Shown here piece after piece: positions 1 to 5,850 of a stretch of DNA of 13,654 nucleotides. The notes below the pieces were generated by a model, which saw only the letters and a list, made by a program, of their open reading frames with translations, was not told where the DNA came from and searched no databases. Made by a program: the position numbers and the translations under genes. The number at the start of each line of letters is the position of its first letter. The stretch's first letter is position 1. The DNA is from an uncultured Balneolaceae bacterium (GTDB taxonomy: Bacteria > Bacteroidota > Rhodothermia > Balneolales > Balneolaceae): positions 1-13,654 of the forward strand of contig CALJMB010000246.1 of the NCBI GenBank assembly GCA_937982515.1, in the 5' to 3' direction.

Positions 1-94
1 ATCTCAAATGCTATAAAAATTTCATGCTGGTAGGCCGGCAAAAGCCTGTAACAACGTTTGAGATCCCTCACCCCGAAAGTCGGGGGTTCGGGAT
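1..94. repeat. Intergenic inverted-repeat region (REP-like)
   Basis: ATCTCAAA at 1-8 is mirrored by TTTGAGAT at 57-64, enclosing a 48-base interior with a small AGGC/GCCT stem. It overlaps a second structure: ATCCC (63-67) pairs with GGGAT (90-94) around an inner hairpin CCCCGA (71-76)/TCGGGG (80-85) with a 3-base loop. The right edge, reading ttcgggatgacag, resembles dispersed intergenic elements of many bacterial genomes; that likeness is from memory, not a search. No coding potential is seen. The element may extend left of the window. Confidence 0.5.
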
Positions 95-231
95 GACAGC
101 ATGAGGAGTTGGAGCAGAGAACGGAACAGCCCTGCCCTTTGAATGGGAAAGCTCAACCTCTTACAATAATAACTAATGTGGTAACTACTAAATTTGGTTG
201 GTAAAATCTGTAACCGCGGAAACACTACATG

Positions 232-277
232 CACGGGAGTAGGGACGTATGGCCCTGCGTCCCTATTCCCGTGTTTT
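232..277 (+). terminator. Rho-independent terminator of an upstream gene
   Basis: A 16-base arm at 232-247 pairs with 258-273 with a single G-U wobble around a 10-base loop, and TTTT follows at 274-277. The T-run lies only on the + side, so it should end a + strand transcript entering from left of the window. It also separates that transcript from the lipoprotein gene starting at 334. Confidence 0.7.
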
Positions 278-333
278 GGTGGTTGCCTTTACTTAACTAA
301 TTTCATGATACCTACACTAAACGGAATGACCTG

Positions 334-1032
334 ATGAACCGACTGATGAACTTTTGCTTTTGCATAATCACAGCCACCTTCTTCTCTTGCGGTGCGCAAC
401 CAATAAGCACAGACCTGTTCAACGGTACCGACCTCACCGGGTGGCATATGGACGTCCCCGAGATGGATAAGGACTCTACAGCCCGGGCACCCTTCATTGT
501 CCGCGACGGGCTGCTCGTCAGCCTGGGCACCCCCGGCGGCCATCTTCTTACGGATGAAGTATACCGGGATTACCGCCTGGAGGTAGAATACCGTTTTGCA
601 GCTGAGCCGGGAAACTGTGGAGTATTGGTGCACGCCTCCACACCGCGGGCACTGTATGATATGTTCCCCAAATCTATTGAGGTGCAGATGATGCACGAAA
701 ACGCGGGAGACTTCTGGTGTATTGTGGAAGATATCACGGTGCCCGATATGGAGAGCCGGCGGGGGCCCAAAGAGGAATGGGGCATCACCGAGGGTAAAAG
801 GCGCCGTATTCTTAATCTGACAGACGGGTCTGAACATCCCCTTGGAGAGTGGAATACTATGATCATAGAAGCGTTTGGTGATGCTGTGAAGGTCTGGGTT
901 AACGGAGATTTGGTAAACTATGGATATGATGCTACGGCAAGCAGCGGCCGCATCGCCCTTCAGGCGGAAGGAGCCGAAGTGGAGTTCCGCAAAGTGCAGC
1001 TGACACCTATAGCGGAGTTAAGTGAAGATTAG
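334..1032 (+). CDS. DUF1080 lipoprotein (3-keto-disaccharide hydrolase domain)
   Basis: This 232-residue protein is a single-domain DUF1080 (PF06439) member. A short lipoprotein signal ends in the lipobox FFSC with Cys19 as the lipidated residue, so it should be exported and membrane anchored. The family start motif LFNGTDLTGW is at residues 28-37; further matches are GNCGVLVH (93-100), PKSIEVQMM (112-120), EWNTMIIEA (172-180) and the closing strands around 203-223. The fold is a concanavalin/LamG-like beta sandwich. Some family members hydrolyse 3-keto-glycosides such as 3-keto-trehalose; substrate here is unknown. The ATG at 334 gives a proper signal peptide but has no clear Shine-Dalgarno. 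It follows a strong terminator, so it probably has its own promoter. A second, larger family member lies at 4421-5374. Confidence 0.88.
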   Translation: MNRLMNFCFCIITATFFSCGAQPISTDLFNGTDLTGWHMDVPEMDKDSTARAPFIVRDGLLVSLGTPGGHLLTDEVYRDYRLEVEYRFAAEPGNCGVLVHASTPRALYDMFPKSIEVQMMHENAGDFWCIVEDITVPDMESRRGPKEEWGITEGKRRRILNLTDGSEHPLGEWNTMIIEAFGDAVKVWVNGDLVNYGYDATASSGRIALQAEGAEVEFRKVQLTPIAELSED

Positions 1033-1083
1033 GGGAATGCAGAGGGTAAGAAATTAGTACCGTCTGAGTCGACTGGCCGTGGT

Positions 1084-1232
1084 ACCCCTAAATCCCCTGA
1101 AGGGGACTTTCGAGGAATGTGCCGGTTTAACAAATACGATTCTATTCAGATATAGTACACCTCCGGAGTGTCCTGTATCTTTTCCTGGCGGGATAACCAG
1201 CCCGGCAAGTCCCCTTCAGGCAATTTAGGGGT
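1084..1232. repeat. 149-bp nested inverted repeat (MITE-like)
   Basis: The 26-base arms at 1084-1109 and 1207-1232 are inverted copies with two mismatches; the left arm contains ACCCCTAAATCCCCTGAAGG. Between them a second stem, 1149-1160 with 1168-1179 (10 Watson-Crick pairs, one G-U, one mismatch), closes a 7-base loop CTCCGGA. GCCGG (1121-1125) and CCGGC (1202-1206) can add pairs. No target-site duplication is visible and no transposase is encoded. It occupies most of the 330-base gap between the two flanking genes. The core CCCCTAAATCCCC is familiar from Bacteroidota intergenic repeats (recollection), and a fragment recurs at 5554-5570. Confidence 0.65.
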
Positions 1233-1362
1233 CAGCCGGGGGCGGACGATCACCATGCTATTGATGATGCAGCGTTACTAAAGTTTGCAAAGGCTTTTGA
1301 ATTTGCCACTACACGCCGTAGCTTAGCCCACCGATTCATTTTCTAACTCAAATTGTTTATAC

Positions 1363-2358
1363 ATGGATCCCCTAACCCATGGCCTTATCGGTGCTTCTGC
1401 AAGCCAGTGGTTTGCCGACAGAAACAGATTGCGTCCGGCCGCTTTAACAGGCCTGACAGCGGCCTTACTGGCCGATCTGGACGTGTTTATACACAGTTCC
1501 TCCGATCCTTTGCTGAATGTGGAAATACACCGCCAGTTTACACATTCCCTGATTTTCGTACCCATTGGGGCGCTTGTAGCCACTCTGATCGTATGGTGGT
1601 TTGTGCGAAAACGACTTACCCTCCCGGAGACCTACGGTTTCAGCCTCGCCGGATATGCCACCGCCGGACTTGCAGATGCCTTTACCAGCTATGGAACCAA
1701 ACTACTCTGGCCTTTTATGGACGAGCGTTTTTCCTGGAATATCATTTCCGTATTTGATCCGCTATTTACCCTGGGATTACTGATCGCCGTACTTCTGGCG
1801 GTACGCCTGAACAGCAAGTTCTGCGTTCGTGCAGCCTGGGTATGGATGCTCCTCTATCTGTCGTTCGGCTTTATTCAGCAGAAGCGGGGTGAGGCAGCTT
1901 CACAGCGTATCGCAGCTCAGCACAACCATCAAATAGAACGTCTGGTGGTTAAACCAACGATCGGAAATCAAGTGCTGTGGAGTATTCGCTATCAATCCGG
2001 CGACAGCCTGTACGCGGCCGGAGTGCGTCTCCTTCCCTTTTCGGAGCCTGTCATCTACGAAGGAGAAACAGCGGCGTTGCTCAACTGGCAACAAATATTT
2101 TCCGGCTACAAAGGCACTACACTTTATGACGATATGCACCGCTTCTCTGTCCTTTCCGACGATTTTCTCATCCTCCATCCTGATGAAAATAATGTTATAG
2201 GCGATGCGCGTTACTCCATGTTGCCAACCTCTATGTCTCCGCTTTGGGGCGTTAAAGCAGACACAACACAGCCTGACAGGCATTTGCCCTTTCTCACATT
2301 CCGAAAACCAGATAAAAAGACAAGATCGGCCTTCCTGGAGATGCTCCTGGGCCGTTAG
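1363..2358 (+). CDS. YdjM/LexA-regulated-type membrane metal-dependent hydrolase
   Basis: This 331-residue protein matches the membrane-bound metal-dependent hydrolase family PF04307 (YdjM-like). It opens directly with the family signature DPLTHGL (His6), followed by LLADLDVF (Asp38, Asp40) and HRQFTHSL (His56, His61), the expected metal ligands. Hydrophobic segments lie near residues 64-81, 94-108, 132-147 and 156-170; FTSYGT (107-112) and DPLF (132-135) are also family-typical. Residues from about 180 to 331 form a soluble tail. It is an inner-membrane protein whose substrate is not known for the family. The start is fixed by the DPLTHG motif beginning at residue 2; no Shine-Dalgarno is evident. 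It is separated from both neighbours by more than 300 bases, so it is probably monocistronic. Confidence 0.87.
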   Translation: MDPLTHGLIGASASQWFADRNRLRPAALTGLTAALLADLDVFIHSSSDPLLNVEIHRQFTHSLIFVPIGALVATLIVWWFVRKRLTLPETYGFSLAGYATAGLADAFTSYGTKLLWPFMDERFSWNIISVFDPLFTLGLLIAVLLAVRLNSKFCVRAAWVWMLLYLSFGFIQQKRGEAASQRIAAQHNHQIERLVVKPTIGNQVLWSIRYQSGDSLYAAGVRLLPFSEPVIYEGETAALLNWQQIFSGYKGTTLYDDMHRFSVLSDDFLILHPDENNVIGDARYSMLPTSMSPLWGVKADTTQPDRHLPFLTFRKPDKKTRSAFLEMLLGR

Positions 2359-2735
2359 GTTTGGGGAATTGGAAATTAGGAATTAGGGGATTGGAGATTT
2401 TGCTTATATTTTGGTTTGTCAGGCCGTGTTGTTTACTGATGGTGCGGGCGCCAGCCCATGCTGTATAACGGATAAGCAATGACAAAATAACCGTTTAGCT
2501 ACAGGCCTCCTGTTAATAACTAAAAGCGCTTAATTAGGAACAATTTGAGGTGCTTTCGATTAAATCCATAATAGTTTACAATGAGTTGGTTTAGTTGTAA
2601 GCGACGGAAACTACAGACAGGATGTATGGAACCGGGAGGCCGAGCGCCAGCCGGCACCTTTTATTCCGAACTTATGTCCGGAACTGTATTGACAGATATA
2701 AACATAATCACATTCATCAAATCATATTGACTGCG
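2359..2735. other. Non-coding gap with simple G/AATT repeat words
   Basis: No gene is supported here. Bases 2364-2397 are a run of related short words (ggaattgg, ggaaattagg, gaattagggg, attgg), a low-complexity pattern found between genes in many Bacteroidota. Bases 2480-2620 are AT-rich and probably contain the promoter of the acetyltransferase gene, but no convincing -33/-7 pair can be picked. An in-frame ATG at 2622 would extend the next protein by 38 residues; that extension does not look like part of the domain. Confidence 0.4.
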
Positions 2736-3506
2736 ATGGCTAAGAAATCATCTTCCGGTCGTATCTTGAAGAGTATCAAGAGAGGGATTGAGTACATCAG
2801 ACAAGGCCATTTTGTTTTTTTTTGGAAGGCGTTGCGGAGCCGTATATACTCCCAAAACCTGTTCTTTGGATTAAGCAGAGACCTGAACAGACCCTTTCAG
2901 CCGCCAGATGCCAAAATTGATATCTGCATCCGTCCATTACAGGAGAACGACATTGAATCGCTGCTGGAAAACGGAGAGTTAACCAACCACATGCCCAGGC
3001 TTGCAGCCTACCAGCAATTTATGGTTCAAACCAATATTCCCACCTGCTATGTAGCGGTTACCGCCGATGGTGAGCCCTGTTACATGCAATGGCTTATAAA
3101 TTCTAAAGAGAACGCCCGTATTCACGACCATTTTGGAGAAACCTTTCCTCCCCTCAAAGATCATGAGGTTCTGCTTGAAGCGGCCTTTATGAAGCGATCC
3201 TTCCGGGGACTCAGAGTTATGCCTGCGGCCATGGCCAGAATTGCGGAAAAGGGAAAAGACCTGGGGGCCAGCCGCGCCATCACCTTTGTGGGGAGCGAAA
3301 ATATTCCTGCCCTCAAAGGTTGCAGGCGGGCCGGATTTACCCCCTACATTTTGCGAAAAGAAAGATGGATTCTCTTCCGGCAGAATATTTCATTCAGTTT
3401 CATCCCCAAAGAAATGCTCGAACAGTACCGGATGGTAGTCGGAGGTGAAATTAAACAACAGGCGCCACAACAGATAGCGGCAAAAGAAAAGCATAAGCAG
3501 CCATAG
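2736..3506 (+). CDS. GNAT-like N-acetyltransferase
   Basis: Starting at the ATG at 2736 the protein has 256 residues. The N-terminal 55 residues are basic (several Lys and Arg) with an aromatic stretch GHFVFFW at 24-30. From residue 62 a GNAT-type domain follows: IRPLQENDIESLL (65-77) is the usual first strand and helix, FRGLRVMPAAM (156-166) stands where the acetyl-CoA pyrophosphate-binding loop (R/Q-x-x-G-x-G/A) lies, though it is degenerate, and SENIPALKGCRRAGF (187-201) is the classic closing helix/strand. The C-terminal 30 residues are Gln/Lys-rich. Acceptor substrate cannot be told. It lies 86 bases upstream of a methyltransferase in the same direction, so the two may be co-transcribed and modify the same glycan or small molecule. 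An alternative ATG at 2622 adds 38 residues without domain content. Confidence 0.68.
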   Translation: MAKKSSSGRILKSIKRGIEYIRQGHFVFFWKALRSRIYSQNLFFGLSRDLNRPFQPPDAKIDICIRPLQENDIESLLENGELTNHMPRLAAYQQFMVQTNIPTCYVAVTADGEPCYMQWLINSKENARIHDHFGETFPPLKDHEVLLEAAFMKRSFRGLRVMPAAMARIAEKGKDLGASRAITFVGSENIPALKGCRRAGFTPYILRKERWILFRQNISFSFIPKEMLEQYRMVVGGEIKQQAPQQIAAKEKHKQP

Positions 3507-3540
3507 CAGATCAGCTGCACTGGATGTACGGTTTGGTATT

Positions 3541-3589
3541 TACCGTTTTTTCGGATACTATGAAACAACCCAAAACGGTATCCATAGTA
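3541..3589. promoter_or_regulatory. Interleaved inverted repeats before the methyltransferase
   Basis: TACCGTTTT (3541-3549) is complementary to AAAACGGTA (3572-3580), and TACTATG (3556-3562) to CATAGTA (3583-3589). GGATAC (3553-3558) can also pair with GTATCC (3578-3583). The first two pairs are interleaved rather than nested, which in RNA would be a pseudoknot or two alternative hairpins. The block ends 4 bases before the preferred ATG at 3593, so a regulatory leader is possible. It may also be chance. Confidence 0.3.
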
Positions 3590-3592
3590 CTC

Positions 3593-4234
3593 ATGAACCA
3601 TTCCCCCTGCATTCTGTGTGGAACCATGCATACAAGTTTTTACTATGAAGATGGCTACAGAACCTACCTTCACTGCCCGGTATGCAGGCTTGTTTTTGTA
3701 CCTCCTCATCAGCGGCTGTCACCGGAAGAGGAAAAAGAGCGATACGACCTGCATGAAAATGATCCCCATGATGAAGACTACCGCAGATTCCTGAGCCGCC
3801 TGTTCATCCCTTTGAACGAGAGGCTTAAACCCAACAGCCTGGGCCTTGATTTCGGATCCGGCCCCGGCCCTGCCCTGCACCTTATGTTCAAAGAAAAAGG
3901 CCACCGGATGCGCATATATGATCCTTTCTATGCCGATAACCCTGCTGTTTTTGAACAGGTCTACGATTTTATCACCTCTACGGAAGTTATGGAACATCTG
4001 TACAATCCTCGGGAGGAAGTGTACCGGCTGTGGAACTGCCTGAAGGCCGGCGGTTATCTGGGACTGATGACCAAGATGGTAAAAAGCAGGGAAGCGTTCA
4101 AAAGCTGGCACTACATAAGAGATGAAACACATGTTGCCTTCTATTCCAGGCACACCTTCAGATGGCTTGCAGACCAGTGGCAGGCTCCGGTTACCTTTTT
4201 GGAAGATGACGTGATCATTTTTCAGAAGAAGTGA
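3593..4234 (+). CDS. Class I SAM-dependent methyltransferase with Cys4 ribbon
   Basis: The protein has 213 residues from the ATG at 3593. An N-terminal Cys4 ribbon (Cys6, Cys9, Cys28, Cys31) probably binds zinc, as in many Methyltransf_23 (PF13489) proteins whose members begin with a CxxC. The Rossmann core shows motif I LGLDFGSGPG (83-92), an acidic residue ending strand 2 at Asp110, and the UbiG-like EVMEHL (131-136). HYIRDETHVAFYS (173-185) matches the family's conserved His-containing C-terminal segment. Its substrate is unknown; such enzymes modify sugars, quinones or small metabolites. An in-frame ATG at 3524 would add 23 residues; 3593 is preferred because the Cys ribbon then sits at the N-terminus as in relatives. 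It follows the acetyltransferase at 2736-3506. Confidence 0.82.
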   Translation: MNHSPCILCGTMHTSFYYEDGYRTYLHCPVCRLVFVPPHQRLSPEEEKERYDLHENDPHDEDYRRFLSRLFIPLNERLKPNSLGLDFGSGPGPALHLMFKEKGHRMRIYDPFYADNPAVFEQVYDFITSTEVMEHLYNPREEVYRLWNCLKAGGYLGLMTKMVKSREAFKSWHYIRDETHVAFYSRHTFRWLADQWQAPVTFLEDDVIIFQKK

Positions 4235-4272
4235 GTGGATTCAGAGCAAGGGTGTGGAAGAATTCCCCCTAT

Positions 4273-4321
4273 CTCGTTCTGATGCTCTGCGTTGCAACTC
4301 TCTTCCGGGCGCTCCGCGTCC
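4273..4321. repeat. Decayed dispersed intergenic repeat
   Basis: The stretch beginning CTCGTTCTGATGCTCTGCG and ending CGCTCCGCGTCC resembles a widespread bacterial intergenic element of the form ctcgttcc-n-ctctgcgt-n-ggacgctccgcgtcc. This is recognised from memory, and the pairing expected in an intact copy is largely lost here. It lies in the 186-base gap before the second DUF1080 gene. Confidence 0.35.
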
Positions 4322-4408
4322 ATGTACAAAGCCCCTGCCCTCTAACAGCAGTTGCCTTTCTCCTCTGTGCTGGTTACTCTTTGGCTAACTTATAAACCCA
4401 CTGAGATT

Positions 4409-4414
4409 AAGGAG
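4409..4414 (+). promoter_or_regulatory. Shine-Dalgarno of the second DUF1080 gene
   Basis: AAGGAG at 4409-4414 lies 6 bases before the ATG at 4421. It is the only clear Shine-Dalgarno among the genes of this window and fixes the start over an upstream TTG at 4352. Confidence 0.65.
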
Positions 4415-4420
4415 CTTATT

Positions 4421-5374
4421 ATGTTATTGAGATGGAATCTTATCACAGCCACTTTACTATTTGCTTTGCTCGGATGCAATCAATCCGCCGCGCAAAGCGA
4501 TAACCCCAAAGAAGCGGTAACGGGCCGCTGGGATATCACCGTCAGCACGCCCGATGGCACCTATCCCTCATGGCTGGAGATAAAAAAATCAGGGGTATCA
4601 ACCCTGGTAGGCCAATATGTGGGCCGCGTGGGCAGTGCCAGGCCGGTTGCTGAAATCACCTACAACGGCAGTGACAACACCTTTCGTTTCTCTGTCCCTC
4701 CTCAGTGGGTGGCAAACGGAGATGATGAACAGTTTGAATTCCGGCTGGAGGGCGATCAACTTTCCGGACAAACCTCTGATGCACATGGCAACAAGTATGA
4801 ATGGACGGCGGTCCGCGCTCCGGAACTTCGTAGGGACGGTGAACCCGAATGGGGTGAACCCATCCACCTTCTGCAGGATTCCGGCCTGGAAGGATGGCAG
4901 GTCATTGGCGGCGAAAGCCGGTGGCGGGTAGAAGACGGGATCCTCATCAACGAAAAAGCCGGAGGGAATCTGATTACCGAACAAAGGTACGAGGATTTTA
5001 AGCTGCACGCTGAATTCCGCTACCCTGAAGGCAGCAACAGTGGCATATACCTGAGGGGGCGGTATGAGGTTCAGCTGCAGGATGATTACGGAGGCAAGCC
5101 CGAAAGCCACTCTATAGGCGGTGTATATGGATTCATAGATCCAAGCGAGAATGCGGCGAGAAAGGCGGGTGAATGGCAGACCTACGATATTACCCTTAGA
5201 GGACGCATGATCACCGTTACGCTCAACGGAGTACAGGTTATCTGCAACCGGGAGATCCCGGGCATCACCGGGGGAGCACTGGACAGCAATGAAGGTGAAC
5301 CGGGCCCTATTATGCTGCAGGGAGATCACGGACCAGTGGAATTTCGCAATATCGTTATTACGCCTGCGAAGTGA
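4421..5374 (+). CDS. Two-domain DUF1080 lipoprotein (3-keto-disaccharide hydrolase family)
   Basis: This 317-residue protein begins with a lipoprotein signal whose lipobox LLGC places the lipidated Cys at 19. Residues about 34-132 form a beta-rich N-terminal domain starting VTGRWDITV that resembles lipocalin-like domains attached to some DUF1080 proteins. Residues about 145-316 are the PF06439 domain: LEGWQVI (156-162), NSGIYLRGRYEVQLQDDYG (196-214), EWQTYDITLRGRMITVTLNG (241-260) and the closing PIMLQGDHGPVEFRNI (296-311). This matches the canonical DUF1080 pattern more closely than the 334-1032 paralogue, which lacks the extra domain. It probably acts outside the cytoplasmic membrane on keto-glycosides; the substrate is unknown. 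It has its own Shine-Dalgarno and no obvious downstream terminator. Confidence 0.9.
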   Translation: MLLRWNLITATLLFALLGCNQSAAQSDNPKEAVTGRWDITVSTPDGTYPSWLEIKKSGVSTLVGQYVGRVGSARPVAEITYNGSDNTFRFSVPPQWVANGDDEQFEFRLEGDQLSGQTSDAHGNKYEWTAVRAPELRRDGEPEWGEPIHLLQDSGLEGWQVIGGESRWRVEDGILINEKAGGNLITEQRYEDFKLHAEFRYPEGSNSGIYLRGRYEVQLQDDYGGKPESHSIGGVYGFIDPSENAARKAGEWQTYDITLRGRMITVTLNGVQVICNREIPGITGGALDSNEGEPGPIMLQGDHGPVEFRNIVITPAK

Positions 5375-5850
5375 GACGGTGTTGATAGCGGTTTCTTTCT
5401 TGGCGGAAGGGGAACACAAATGATGCGAGCCAGGCGAGTGTGTACCGATGAGAGTGGAGCATATTTATGTAATACTCATACAAATTCAGCATCAGTTGGT
5501 TCTATCTGAAAGAGCCGTTCCTGCCAATACAGGTGCTGTCCAACGTTTCCATCGGGGGATTTAGGGGTGAACCATGGCCGGGCAACACGTTACTCTGCAC
5601 CCTGAGTAGCCACAGACTGAATGAATCGCAATGGGAATGCTGTTATACGGAATCGGCCCGTTGTAATACGAGTTATATGTTCAATCATGTCGGAACCGCA
5701 GGGACTGTGGACGGACGACCGAGGGCCACCCCGGTCATTGGTCATCCACCGCCGGCCTTCTTTATAATCATACCGGCGTTATGCATGGGAATCTTTATAA
5801 GTATCTTTTTTCGATGATAACCTTCAATCAAGCTAAATACTGCCAAGCAG
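5375..5850. other. 476-base non-coding gap with a repeat fragment
   Basis: No gene is supported. A GTG-initiated 94-codon frame (5533-5817) has no recognisable domain and crosses a repeat fragment, so it is rejected. GGGGGATTTAGGGGTGA at 5554-5570 is the reverse complement of the core of the inverted repeat at 1084-1232, but no partner arm is found nearby. The right end contains the candidate promoter for the UPF0182 gene. Confidence 0.5.
5738..5768 (+). promoter_or_regulatory. Candidate sigma70-like promoter of the UPF0182 gene
   Basis: TATAAT at 5763-5768 is preceded by TTGGTC at 5738-5743 with a 19-base spacer, slightly long. Initiation near 5775 would leave a leader of about 75 bases. 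GCCGG (5751-5755) and CCGGC (5773-5777) flank the -10 as a short inverted repeat. Many Bacteroidota use a different -7 motif, so this remains tentative. Confidence 0.25.

Noticed and set aside
22..234. 70-codon minus-strand frame at the left edge
   Set aside because: It runs through hairpin repeats and has no recognisable features.
2622..2735. N-terminal extension of the acetyltransferase from the ATG at 2622
   Set aside because: The extra 38 residues have no signal peptide or domain character; the ATG at 2736 gives a more usual start, although this is not proven.
5533..5817. 94-codon frame on the + strand with a hydrophobic C-terminus
   Set aside because: It starts with GTG, crosses a repeat fragment (5554-5570), has no recognisable motif and no ribosome site. 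The hydrophobic end is short and follows unstructured sequence.
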